Of a stretch of DNA of 64,000 nt, positions 46,518-58,595 are shown in pieces (position 1 is the first letter of the stretch; each line of letters opens with the position of its first letter). A model generated the notes under the pieces. That model did no database searches, had not been told where the DNA came from, and saw nothing but the letters and a program-made list of their open reading frames with translations. The translations under genes were made by a program, and so were the position numbers. Origin of the DNA: Nematostella vectensis. Taxonomy: Eukaryota; Cnidaria; Anthozoa; Actiniaria; Edwardsiidae. Where the stretch lies: positions 2,773,001 through 2,837,000 of the forward strand of contig NC_064042.1 in the NCBI RefSeq assembly GCF_932526225.1, given 5' to 3'.

Positions 46518-49500
46518 CTACGTCTTCTTTGGGGGAGCCCTGGTAAATAAATGAAAAATAACCATTAGAGTATTCTACAAGTTTATTTATGCTACACCTA
46601 AGCTACTTTTTACTGCTGAGACAAAAATCAGAATAATTTTCAAGCTATTAAAAAACGCTTTTTCAACTTAATTTTCAGCATCGAAATAAAATAAGCTAGA
46701 CAAGCTTGAAATTGAGAATCAATTTTTTCTCCTTGTTTAAGGCGGTACAAAAGGAAAGACAACTTGCCTTTAAATTTTAACAGCCGATTGCATATAAGAT
46801 TAATAAGAAGTCCTGGAAATTTGAGCGTCTTAGTGCTTTTCGTTTTCGAGATATTCCAAATCAAAGTTGCATTGCGAAGGAAAGTTTCGCACCAATACTT
46901 TATACTCAAGCTTTGAAAACAATGGCCATCAAAGTGGACCCATGCAGCTTGTTTGACACATTGACCAAATCCCCTTTCCAAAGTCAGGATTCCCAGGAAA
47001 GGATTTAAGTTTTGTCATCAGGCTGCTCGTGCAAAACAACAGTGCGTTCGATCTTCTCGATCCTTCGTTGTTCTCTTAAAACGTTACTATGTCTGGGGAG
47101 TATAAATTAATTTTGAGGCTGTTGAACATAAACAACAAATTTTGTTTCACATTATGCTAGCAGAAACTGCATTCGAACAAATCTGTGAGGCGATAAAGCC
47201 CTCCAGGTCATGACCCGAGCACTGGACTCTATTGTTCTCTGTGACAGTTGGTATGGGGCGTCTCCAGAACGGCATGTGATGGGTTTCGCAGAAAAAATAA
47301 GCTTCATATATGGTTATTTAAGCCTTATAAAGGGTGTATTTTGAATTTTTCCCCGCTGTTTTCGATACATCAGGCTCAGGTTTGACAATATGCAAACACC
47401 TTGAGCGTTCGAGTAAGTTCCTGAGGAATGTGGTGAAGAAATGCGCTTAATTGCCTGGATTCAACTCGAATCCAGGCAATAAGTATCAGAATTTATTCGA
47501 TCGAACTGAAACTTGGCAATCAAAAACTAGACACAATCTAGAAACTTTTCATCAGAGTGTGCCATCGATTTATATTTCAACACGGAATAATCTCGGGCGA
47601 AATTTGAATTTTTATTTTTCTCAACTAATTTCTTGCATTTCAATTTTTTTGGCGCACTCTGATGAAAAGTTTGATTTTATCCTCAGGTATATACTAAATT
47701 TATTTTGGGTTACATTGTAACGCGAATTTTTTAGATATGAATAAAATAAAAATTTTTTCATGAAGCCGGATAATGTATCTGTTTGTTGTGAAAGTTTCGA
47801 TCATTTTTATACAAAAGCAACGCAATGCGTGTAATTTAGGGTAATTTAAGCGCGTATTTGCCTTGTTTGCCTTTCGTACCGCCTTAAGCTATCATTTTGT
47901 ACTCAAATCACAATAGTGTTCTATCATCAATACTGCATTTTTATATAGTTGGCCTACTAATATGCTATAAGTAGATCAGTAGCGAAAAGTGCCACATTTG
48001 AAAGCCAAAAAATGGCCAGATCATACAATGTTTTGGTTATACACATTGACCTCATTTTCCAATAGTAATATTTGTATTGAAGCCCTTGAAGTATACTAAG
48101 TGCCAGAAAATGGCAAAAAAAGACAGAATGGACATGTTTTTGGTTATACAGATTGACTTGCTTTAGGAGTAACTGTTAGATATTCTTATTTTGCAATAGT
48201 AATATTTGTATTCAAGCCCTTGAAGTATACTACACACCTGTAGGTGCCCACAACTACAGCATGGTCTCGCTCATATGGTTCAAGTGTTAACTGTTCCTGA
48301 GGCTTCATCTTTTCTCCAACCATTTTCTTGACTTCACCAGCAAATACTGCAGCTGGTTGAGCCGTCGAATCAATGCAATTGGCCTAAAGAATCAAGAGAG
48401 CTTTTAATAACACCATTATTTTGCCAGGGACAAAAATCTTTGAGAGATTTGTCTGAATCTTGCCCTCAGCCCACCCTTACCAACACTGTGGCATAGGATG
48501 GGTCCCTTAGCTGTCGGCACACACATGAAAGCTCATGCGTACTGAGTGCGCAAGGATGATCTCATCATTGGGCAATTACTTAGGCAATGTGCTAAGCTAC
48601 AGGGGTCAAATTTAGCAGCTGACTGCCACATTTACCACAAGACTTTTTTTTCAAAATGTATCTAATAAATACTAACCAGCTAACTAAAAAGCAATCCCAC
48701 ACATGGGCCTTGAAGAAGGTGAAATTAGAGCGTAACATTAATACTTTGATAGGGAATATGTAGTTGCTTATTGTTTTTTTAAAGGGTATCACAATACACT
48801 AATTGAATGACAAAGAAAAAAAGGTTTTCAATAACCTACCTTGATAGAAATAACAAAATGTCCTCCATTTTTCAGGAAATTGTGTGCGTTGATGGCGACT
48901 ATTCTTGTCTGGTCAGGTTGAGCCACATCAGCGAATATACAGTCAACCATTCCTAATGACCATCAAACCAAACCGCTAGTCAAATACTATTCCAGGTTTC
49001 ACAATTGTAAACACAGAGTACTTACCAACGAGCATTCTGTATTTGTGAGGGTGCCTGGCGTCTTCGATGATAGGTACAATATTTGTTCTTTTTTTGGCAA
49101 CATTTATAAGATCTCTGCCAGATCTGTGAGAGAATTCTACAGCATATACAAGACCCTCCTGAGGAATCAAATAAAACAAAATAATTAGAATAAAAAGAAC
49201 CTTACAGGGAAAGAAAACTGCATAAAATGTAGTTAGCAGAAAAGCCCAAGTTGGGTATGATGAGAAACTAATAATAAAAACTTGATTTCTTTTCATGTGC
49301 AAATGAATATCGATGAACATAACACAAACGGCTCATGTTATTTTATTTTCATTTAAAAGGGCACATAAGAATAACTGTTTGCATAAACTTAGATGTACTT
49401 ACTGGGCCAACAATGTCAGAGACATGTGATACAGTTGTTCCCGATGCAGCTCCAAGATATAGCACCTTGCTGCCTGGAGGCATGTGTATTTTATCCACCC

Positions 49501-51531
49501 CACCAAGAATAGCAGCAGCCAGCTTTGACCTAAAGGGATTCCACACTCTGTATTCTATCTTTTCCCCTTCAGCAACACCCTTAAGTAAAAACATGAGACA
49601 GGGTTAATATATAGATTTAGGTTAAAAAAGGAAGGGTCATCTTTTGTGGTGTAATGGGACCACTCAACTCACATCAACACTGATTTTCTTCTCTCCATAA
49701 ACTGTTTCCCCTGGGACAAGATTTTTTGTGACCAGTGCATCCTCTTTTCCTCTTGCAATGAAAACTCCTGCAAAAATTCAATGCTTGTTAACTATTGGAA
49801 GGGGACCACTTGATTTCTGATGGGAGGTAACAAATTTCTTCCCTGCTTTATTTATTATTTTTTTTTTTACAGCCAGCTAGCTTACTTGATCTTCCTCTTC
49901 AGGTCAATGTGCATTTTAGCTAAGGGGTGCTTGTTCAATTTATGAAAGAGGGTTGGAAATTATGTCTGATAGTTTGTCTGATAGACTAGTTGTTTGACAA
50001 TAAAGACTGCTTATTTTTCCAATAAAAATTAGTCATTGACTTCGCAAGCCAGACAAAAAATCATTTTATATTTAAATGGTAGTATTGACACTTTGAAACC
50101 ATTCCTAAATATATTTTTTTTGCAATATCCTGCCCTGTGCAATACTTATTTCTTTCTAAAGCTAGTATACCTTCATGTCTGTGTGGCTCAATGGAAACGC
50201 GAGCCCCTCCTCTGAAACCACCTCTTCCTAAACAACACAAATAAAAGAATTTATGAACATGCCATTCTTTTTACAGACTGTACTTATTCCCTTTAACTTA
50301 CCACGTCCACCTCCTCTGCCGCCACCCCTTCCACCGCCTCTAGGGCTCTTGAATCCCCCGCCGCCACCTCTACCTCCTCCTCGGCCACCACCTAAAAAAC
50401 ATTAACGGGTCAAACAAATTACAATAAGGAACATCAAAACCCCAATATCCCTGGCAGTCTCCACCGATTATAGTTCTACCATAATTTTGCAAAATTCAAG
50501 CCCAGCAGGTGACACTTCTGTACATCTTGAACATCTTAAACAAGATAGTCAAATAAGCCTCTTTAGGGAAGGAACGATTAGGAAAAGACTAGTCGTATTT
50601 TTTTGTATTATTGACCAAAATAGTACTTTTGGAGAAAGTTTAATACCCTTTCGAACTCTGCCTAATCTAAAATGGCTTATTGAGCAAGATGACTTATCAT
50701 ATGGAAACTAGTATGGCTGTAAAGCAAATACCTCTTGGGCCTCCACGGCCTCCACCTCGTCCTGCACCTCTTGGTGAAAAACCTGCAAACCAGATCAAGG
50801 TTGGTCAGAATATTGGTGCTTATCTAACCAAACATTTCTTGTTTGAAAGGATTTTTTTACAAAATATAATGCCGTTTCAAAAACTGCTTGTCTGTAACCT
50901 AGCCAAGAAGGAAAGTTAAAAATAGTTAGCTGATACGTATCTCAATTACTGGAAGAGGGTTTCAAATCCATTTTTCAGTGTTTTGGAAGGTATTACAGAT
51001 TTTGGCAACAAAATCAGGCGTTACAAAAAAGAAAGCATCTCAAATTTATAAGAAAACTAAAAATATGATGTTTTCCTATGCATTTTTGATGTTTCATCTG
51101 TTGTTTGGGAATTTCAAAACTGTTGTATGCTACATTTTCTGTGCAAACAATCAAAGTCTCTCTGTTAGATTTGATACTAGAGTATCAAATCTACCAGCTC
51201 ACAATTACAGCAACGCAAGGGGTCTTTCAAAGAAACAAAGTTTAACAATTAATCTACTTTTAAGTCGAATAGTGTCATCTATAGCTAATGCAAATTACTG
51301 TAAACCTCGGTTGAATTTGCTGCCGAACCAGTATTCGAAGCTTGCCACATGGTCAAGGCGACCGCGAACACTTTCATAAATTTCGGTGAATTTCAATATA
51401 CCGAACCAAGCAAATATCCTTGTAAGTGTACTATAGCTATTCCCTTAGCTAACTGCGTAAGTTAAATCTTGTATCAGGGGTTATTTCGAGGAAACCTAGC
51501 GAGTTTTCGTCACATTACCTGGTCTACCCAT
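46518..51531 (-). CDS. FBL: fibrillarin, box C/D snoRNP 2'-O-methyltransferase
   Basis: Ten exons, 298 residues. Exons (5' to 3'): 51519-51531, 50732-50782, 50302-50391, 50171-50227, 49673-49767, 49403-49579, 49026-49158, 48840-48952, 48238-48383, 46518-46539. The nucleolar enzyme methylates rRNA guided by box C/D snoRNAs. The N-terminus is the Gly/Arg-rich domain (GAR, first about 75 residues; start MGRPGFSPRG). The methyltransferase domain follows with the SAM-binding [17 protein letters not shown] (from residue 141), [29 protein letters not shown] and [15 protein letters not shown]. The first coding exon has only 13 bases. The C-terminus RAPPKKT differs from vertebrates. The last intron carries a 1.1-kb TTAA-flanked element. 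Confidence 0.95.
46741..47883. mobile_element. 1.14-kb TTAA-flanked inverted-repeat element
   Basis: Bounded by TTAA at 46737-46740 and 47884-47887. Inverted ends are GGCGGTACAAAAGGAAAGA and, from the other side, GGCGGTACGAAAGGCAA. It contains internal palindromes: ATTGCCTGGATTC around 47451-47480, and a pair AAACTTTTCATCAGAGTG / CACTCTGATGAAAAGTTT near 47540 and 47657. No transposase. It sits in fibrillarin intron 9. Confidence 0.7.
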
Positions 51532-51638
51532 GTAGGCTGCTTCTTTTTCTGCACGTGCTTCAAAACAATGATATGCGCATGCGTATACGGCCGCGACGCA
51601 TGCTGGGTACCGGCCTCCGTCCATGAGAGAAATCCAAG
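51532..51638. promoter_or_regulatory. bidirectional promoter FBL / ATP5MG
   Basis: The divergent start codons are 107 bp apart. The sequence contains GCGCATGCG and CGCGACGCATGC palindromic cores that could be NRF-1-like sites, and no TATA box. NRF-1 assignment is inference from motif resemblance. Confidence 0.6.
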
Positions 51639-52707
51639 ATGGCGCAAAGGATAGCCAAGTTGGGATCGAAAATCGCAACACAAGCGCCTGCTTTGGCTAC
51701 TAGGCTAACTTTTCAGGCAACTGGTACGTTTTTTAATAAGTGATTGATTGATTTATGTTAAAGTATTTTGATTTCTGTTTCATTTGATCCCGTATTTTTG
51801 TGTTGTTTTCGGAGGAGGTCTAAATTTGATAGACACCAAGGCTCATAAATGACCAACACAACAGTGGCTGTCTGTAACTGTCCCTCGTGTTGTACTTGTG
51901 TATAATGCATGTCCTTATATATATGTACCTTTTTGCCCCTTGATCCACCCTTGTTAATGTGATATAATTTGGTCCCCCACATTTGAAGCCTGTGAGAAAT
52001 AGTCCCTACTATAGACCAACTATTCCCAGTAAATCATACTTGCCAACCTAGAAAGTACAAATACAGGGAGATTGTGCTTCAAATACATGACTTTATGAGA
52101 AGTTCTCGATGAATTTTCCCGGGAGATTACATTAAATGTATAGGAAGTTTCCATTTTTTGGCCGGGAGATGAAGGCCAAAAACCTTTAGCCTCCTGCAAA
52201 AACAGGGGGGTTGGCAGGTATGGTAAATGTAACTGCAACAAATATTTCCTGTAAGCACTTGACATAATTATGAAAAATACTGAAGCTTCTAAAAATGATT
52301 AGAAGATCTTCAGCTTCTAGTACTAGCACTAATACATTTTCCGGTATCATGAAAGATTGCTTTTTTTTTGCTAATAAAATCAAGAAACTACCATTTTTAA
52401 TTCTAATTCTCTGCCACATATTTAACATGAGCCTTTCACCTCTAAAGCTACTGCCAGAAAGGCTCAGCCTATGCTGGGAAAGTTCTGGACCAATGCAAGA
52501 GTAGAGTTGGCTCCACCAATGCCATCTGAGTGGCCTGCAATCCAGAAGTCCTTCATGAACCTCAAGGATGCAGCACTATCAGGGAGGTTCCTGAATGTTA
52601 CCGTCAAGGAGGGTGTGGCCAACACGCTGGTTGCTGCAGAGATTGCGTTCTGGTTCTACATCGGAGAGATAATTGGCAGACGAAGCCTCATTGGCTACAA
52701 TGTGTGA
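51639..52707 (+). CDS. ATP5MG: mitochondrial ATP synthase subunit g
   Basis: Two exons (51639-51723 and 52448-52707, phase 1 junction), 114 residues. Subunit g is a small inner-membrane protein of the Fo peripheral region involved in ATP synthase dimerisation and cristae shape. The Arg/Lys/Ala-rich N-terminus (MAQRIAKLGSKIATQ) fits mitochondrial import. Conserved parts: FWTNARVELAPPMPSEWPAI, NVTVKEGVANTLVAAEI and the C-terminal membrane helix FWFYIGEIIGRRSLIGYNV, with the GxxxG-like spacing of the family. An AATAAA lies at 52820-52825. Confidence 0.93.
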
Positions 52708-52819
52708 TGGATTGATAAAGATTGTAAATTTGTGTTAACTTGTCTGGTATACTACTCTGTGTGATGGTATTTAATATGCCACTCTTGAATGAAGGGAATT
52801 TGTGGCTGTGATCTCTTTC

Positions 52820-52825
52820 AATAAA
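52820..52825 (+). promoter_or_regulatory. polyadenylation signal of ATP5MG
   Basis: AATAAA 113 bp after the stop, followed by a GT-rich stretch (TGTTTTTATTGTTGTTG). Confidence 0.7.
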
Positions 52826-52854
52826 GTGTTTTTATTGTTGTTGATTGGGTTATT

Positions 52855-52983
52855 TACTTACTTTGTACCCTGGTTCCAGAGCTTCGAACGTCTCTATTTA
52901 GTGGCCAGCAAGTTTGAGACAACAACCTCGCTGGCCACTAAATAGAGAGACATTTGAGGCTCTGGAACCAGGTACTTACTTTG
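52855..52983. mobile_element. 107-bp hairpin MITE with 11-bp target duplication
   Basis: Inverted arms CCTGGTTCCAGAGC and TCTCTATTTAGTGGCCAGC (52869-52909) pair with 52932-52972. TACTTACTTTG is repeated at 52855-52865 and 52973-52983. It lies just beyond the ATP5MG polyadenylation site. Confidence 0.8.
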
Positions 52984-53555
52984 CTCCTTTGACCTTTAAA
53001 AAAAAACCAGGTTCAATTACATGCCAATGTGTACAAACAGTAACCTCAATTCTAGGATCGCAAGAGTGCCCTTACTTGGTGCTTTATCTCTTGTGACCAT
53101 TAGTGCATATATAAAAACTGGACTATTCTAAAAATCTAAGAGCAGAGAGTAGCATATGAAACACTTTCTAATACATTACATTCTAGTACATTACTAGGGA
53201 GAAAAAGATAACAAATGATCATTTAGATTCTTGTTTGGTGTTTGTGTGTAAACACAAATTGCTGGCTACTGACACCGAAACCCCAGTTGTCCGCTTATCT
53301 TATTCCCAGAGTCCGAATCATCTTTCCCGTGGACCCCTGACGCTCACCTAAGCAAATGACAACTTTGAAGCTAAAATTTGCAATTGTCCATTGTATACCC
53401 TTTCTTATAAGGGGAAAGCTAAATTATGTAAGTCTCTCATCAATAAAATTTGTCCCAAATTTGCTTTATACAGATAAAAATGCATCACATTCATTTAGCT
53501 GATGGTCTGCCTGTGGTTTAATGCAGATCTGGGTAATCTCCTGCTGGTTATGATT
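52984..53555. other. spacer, no gene seen
   Basis: AT-rich sequence with no convincing coding frame or repeat. Confidence 0.5.
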
Positions 53556-53629
53556 CCATGATTACCTTCACGAATATAGCGATTACATGTTGGTGTCACT
53601 CATAATATGCTGGTATGCTGTAGACAGTG

Positions 53630-55150
53630 GTGTAGCTAGTGAAGCTAGTGAAACTGGTGAAGCTAGTGAAGCTAGTGAAGCTGGTGAAGCTAGTGAAACT
53701 GGTGAAGCTGGTAAAGCTAGTGAAGCTGGTGAAGCTAGTGAAACTGGTGAAGCTAGTGAAGCTAGTGAAACTGGTGAAGCTACTGGTGAAGCTGGCGAAG
53801 CTAGTGAAACTGGTGAAGCTAGCGAAGCTAGTGAAGCTGGTGAAGCTAGTGAAACTGGTGAAGCTGGTAAAGCTAGTGAAGCTAGTGAAACTGGTGAAGC
53901 TAGTGAAGCTGGTGAAGCTATCGAAGCTGATGAAGCTACTGGTGAAGCTAATGAAGCTAGTAAGGCTGGTAAAGCTAGCGAAGCTGGTGAAGCTAGTGAA
54001 GTTGGTGGAGCTGGTAAAGCTAGTGAAGCTGGTGAAGCTAGTGAAACTGGTGAAGCTAGCGAAGCTACTGGTGAAGCTAGCGAAGCTGGTGAAGCTAGTG
54101 AAGCTAGTAAGGCTGGTAAAGCTAGCGAAGCTGGTGAAGCTGGTGAAGCCGTTGAAGCTGGTGAAGCTAGTAAAGCTGGTCGGGCTAGTGAAGCTGGCGA
54201 GGCTAGTGAAGCTGGTAAAGCTAGTGAAGCCAGTGAAGCTAGTGAAACTGGTGAAGCTAGCGAAGCTACTGGTGAAGCTAGCGAAGCTGGTGAAGCTAGT
54301 AAGGCTGGTAAAGCTAGCGAAGCTGGTGAAGCCGTTGAAGCTGGTGAAGCTAGTAAAGCTGGTCGGGCTAGTGAAGCTGGCGAGGCTAGTGAAGCTGGTG
54401 AAGCTAGTGAAGCTGGTGAAGCTGGTGAAGCTAGCGAAGATGGTGAAGCTACTGGTGAAGCTGGCGAAGCTAGCATAGCTGGTGAAGCTGGTGAAGCTAG
54501 CAAAGCTGCTGAAGCTAGTGAAGCTGGTGAAGCAGTGAAGCTGGTGAAGCTAGTAAGGCTGGTAAAGCTAGCGAAGCTGTAGAAGCTAGTGAAGCTGGTG
54601 AAGCTAGTAAAGCTGGTGAAGCTAGCGAAGCTGGTGAAGCTAGTGAAGCTGATGAAGCTAGTGAAGCTGGTGAAGTTGTTGAAGCTGTTGAAGCTAGTGA
54701 AGCTGTGCTACACCAGCTGTGCTACACCAGCTTCACTAGCTTCACCTGCTACACCAGCTTCACTAGCTTTACCTGCTTTACATGCTTCACCAGCTTCGCT
54801 AGCTTCACCAGCTTCACTAGCTTCGCTATAGCTTCACTAGCTTCGCTAGCTTCACCAGCTTCATTAGCTTCACCAGCTTCAACAGCTTCACCAGCTTCAC
54901 CAGCTTCAACAGCTTCACCAGCTTAACTAGCTTCACCTGCTACACCAGCTTCACTAGCTTCACCAGCTTCACTAGCTTCACCTACTACACCAGCTTCACT
55001 AACTTCACCTGATACATATTAGCTTCGCTAGCTTCACCAGTTTCACTAGCTTCGCCTGCTTCACTAGCTCCACCAGCTTCACTAGCTTCACCAGCTTCGC
55101 TAGCTTTACCAGCTTCGCTAGCTTCACCAGCTTCGCTAGCTTTACTAGCT
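53630..55150. repeat. GAAGCTGGT/GAAGCTAGT satellite with strand inversion
   Basis: Nine-base units run on the + strand from 53630 to about 54705, then switch to the complementary orientation (ACCAGCTTC/ACTAGCTTC) to about 55150; the switch is at TGTGCTACACCAGC. The open frames of GEASEAGEA and of VKLVKL or SPASLA type come from the 9-bp period and are not evidence of a gene. Confidence 0.95.
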
Positions 55151-55154
55151 ACAC

Positions 55155-55400
55155 GCGCCTATCCGAAGTCTTCCACCCTGACGACATCCGGACATGGCGC
55201 ATCTTATGTCCTATTTGTAGGCAGTGCAACATTGATTTAGTTTGTCGCTGTTAAGTTTGCTAGTGTTGTTTTTATGTATGTAATGTTGACTATACTGCTG
55301 ACCAACGGAGGCTGAGCCTTTAAGGGACCTCGAGTCCTGTTCTTTGCCTCCTACGGCCGTCATCACCGTGAATGTAATAAATAAATAAAATAATAAATAA
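55155..55400 (+). mobile_element. possible non-LTR retrotransposon 3' end
   Basis: A short frame ending with a Cys-rich peptide (FHPDDIRTWRILCPICRQC, stop near 55251) is followed by a 3' UTR-like stretch ending in GTAATAAATAAATAAA, a common form of LINE tail. The reverse transcriptase itself is absent. The tail grades into the GTAA microsatellite. Confidence 0.4.
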
Positions 55401-55404
55401 ATAA

Positions 55405-55813
<409 letters not shown>

Positions 55814-56119
55814 TAAATAAATAAATAAACTGTCTACAGCACACCAGCATTATATCAGTGACACCAACATGTAATCGCTATATTCGTGACGGTAATCATG
55901 GCAAATGCCACACAAGGCTTGACGCTAAAAAAAATACTCAGTAACCAAGGGTAATCAGGTAAGCTAAAAAAAATCCTTCACTGTCAAAATACTTTTTTTA
56001 AATAACAAATTTCACTTGAAATTGAAAACCCGAGCCCACACCCCATTAAATCGAATCAGCGGAATTAGCCCAAAAGGGTGGCCTGGGTCCGACCGGCTTT
56101 CCCTTGCGTCAGAGGCAAC

Positions 56120-57718
56120 ATGGCGGTCGGCAACGAGAACGAAACCCTGGACCATGAAATCGTCGAAGAAACGGTTAGAAATAACTCTTAGTCACATTTA
56201 AATACTCCTTTATAGCACTAAATAATCTATCTGTATTTATACAGTGTAAATCGCTCGGGTAAAGAGGGTTTCGATTACATTGAGCCACCAAACTTGTGAG
56301 TGCATTTAGCTTGTGTCTGAGCGAAGTGCTGGAAGGGTTGGTTTGTAGTATTCCTATTGACCAAAAGTCAGATTTCCATACAACTGTAACCATCGATAGC
56401 TTTGGTTTTGCTTACTAGGATATTCTTTATTATGTCTAGATTGAAAAAAATAATAATAATAAACATTCATACTTGTTATACATTTTTTTTTTTAGATTAT
56501 TGGAGAATTAGTTGTGTAACACTGCCTGATAATTTAACGAGTTGAGTGTACCCATTTTTTTTCTAGCCCTTTTTTTGGATGAGAAAAAATACAGCTGAAC
56601 AAGTAAAATTATCCGGCTGTATTACACAAGCTAACTCTTCAATAATTTGTTTGCCACATGACACACAAAAAAAAGAGATGAAAGTACTTTAAAAGACCTG
56701 CAGTATAAATCAACATTCTTGCTAGACCAGGTCAAGTGCAGGACTCTGTAAATACAATCATATTAGATTCGATATGAATGTTACACACAAGGCAATAATA
56801 GGGAGCTGCTTGGAATTCGTTTTCTACAACAACGCCAATGTTTTCAGACAGTGTATTATTGCCCTTTCATTTCACTCTCTGATGGGAAAACGTTTGTCAT
56901 ATAATAAAGCTTTTTTTTGCATACTTTAATTCACATTCCCTTGCTTATCAAATATACAATGTAAAATAGTAAATAAGTGTGTAAGCACTCTAACCAAATG
57001 ATTTAGCCTATTTACATATTGAGATCACTTGATACTCTCAAATTTACATCTGGAGTTTTACTGAATTGTTCTTCTTTTTTTTCTCTGGCCTTTAGATGAG
57101 TGACCCAGATCCTGAAGAAGAGAATGAGGAGGAGGAAGAAGAGGAGGAGGAAGATCTGGTAGATCCAATGGATGCTATTCGTGAGTCATGTGAAGAGAAA
57201 CCTGAATGCTCCAAACTGAAGCTGGAGTTGTCCAATTGCGAAGAGCGAGTGAACTCTAAGTCAAGCACAACAGAAACCTGTGCTCAAGAACTACTTGACT
57301 TCATGCACTGTAGGGACCACTGTGTAAGTCAGAACAGATTGCTATTGCACACCTACCAACTCTTCAGTTTAGCCAGAAGTCTCCTGATTTCCATCCTTGG
57401 TCTTTCAGAGGAAAAATGAAACTTTTCATATGTTTACACATTTTACTCTACTTGTTTTTTTCCTATACCATGTAATTGGGTTACAATATTTTAGTAGGTC
57501 ATTGTTCCATCTTTTTATGGACAATATCTATCAGTTTCTTAGCCTGTTTGAGGGCAATGTGTTTGGGGACACTCCAAAATGAGCCTGGATGGTGTCTGTT
57601 TGATTATTTTATTTTATTAGGGGAATAATAAAAATCGAATAATTTCAATCAATTATGAACTAATGTTACTTTCCTCAATTTTCAGGTTTCCAAGTCATTG
57701 TTTAACAAGTTAAAGTAA
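56120..57718 (+). CDS. UQCRH: cytochrome bc1 complex subunit 6 (hinge protein)
   Basis: Three exons, all phase 0: 56120-56173, 57096-57323, 57686-57718; 104 residues. The acidic hinge protein of respiratory complex III sits in the intermembrane space and helps cytochrome c docking at cytochrome c1. A long Glu run follows MSDPDPEEENE, then VDPMDAIRESCEE, the paired cysteines of the helical hairpin (CEEKPEC, NCEERV, ETCAQELLDFMHCRDHC) and the terminal VSKSLFNKLK. Exon 1 (MAVGNENETLDHEIVEET) supplies a start 18 residues upstream of the internal Met; translation from the internal ATG at 57096 would also give the core protein. AATAAA at 57918. Confidence 0.92.
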
Positions 57719-57917
57719 TTGCCTAGCTTAATCAGCGTGGTGGAAGAGAGCATGTCAACCTCCATTTGAGGGATTTAGTTGTAATTCTTTCTCTCTGACT
57801 TAATGGTGTGGACTGAGTTGTTGCAAAATAGGTCAACGAAAGTGACTGTGAATCATAGCTTTGTAGTCATTTTCAATCTGATCTTTGCAATTTTATTGTA
57901 AAAGGAATATAACTCTC

Positions 57918-57923
57918 AATAAA
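57918..57923 (+). promoter_or_regulatory. polyadenylation signal of UQCRH
   Basis: AATAAA 200 bp after the stop codon, in a T/A-rich 3' UTR. Confidence 0.55.
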
Positions 57924-57929
57924 TTTAAT

Positions 57930-58595
57930 ATCCACTTTTATTTTGTGTCATTGTAATAAGTGCACTTTTTTAAGAACTCTTTATTTTCTAATGTACTCAT
58001 TGGGTATTCTGTGCCGCTTCTTTATTCTGGAACAACGGACTCAGAAAGCTCTGCAAACAATATTGATAAAATCACACTTTTCATGGTTTTAGCTATTTCA
58101 AATAGATACATGAATTGGCTGGGAAAATGTTAATAAGATAGCCTGAACTTGGCTTGAGCAAACCATTTGTCTAAAATCGCCTTACTTCTGAAAAGTATTG
58201 TTGTCTCTATATAGATCACAATAAAATCAGATTGAGAATGAACCTTATATGGAGAGAATGTCCATATAAAGAGTACAAGTGCCCCTGGGCCACCCCGCGT
58301 ACCCGGCCCCCGCTATATAAAGGGAATACTCGTGTCTTCGGTAAGAAGCGCTGCGACAAGCGTTTCTTCAAAGCGGAACTCGACTGGGTTTTCAGGTTGA
58401 AAATCTCAAATCTGACCGCTGAAAACACAAGGAGACCCAAAACAAACTTCGTCAACTCCTTGAAAAATAGTTTCACTATGTTTTGATGAACTTTATTTGC
58501 GGTTAAACAACGAAAGTTGGACACAGTGAGCGAAGGAAGATTCTTCTCCATTGATTACCTCACCGCCATTTTCCGTGGAACTGGTCTAGATTAGA
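57930..58595. other. UQCRH-RPB1 intergenic / RPB1 upstream region
   Basis: No recognisable gene. Open frames at 58232-58486 (+) and 58216-58551 (-) overlap and resemble nothing known. A TATATAAAGGG motif at about 58313-58323, 280 bp before the RPB1 ATG, could be a core promoter, but Pol II subunit genes are usually TATA-less. Confidence 0.45.

Noticed and set aside
53583-54582. Long overlapping frames on both strands (GEASEAGEA, SPASLA, VKLVKL)
   Set aside because: A 9-bp period keeps all frames open; composition is purely satellite.
58216-58551. Overlapping frames upstream of RPB1
   Set aside because: No family resemblance; opposite-strand overlap; probably promoter DNA.
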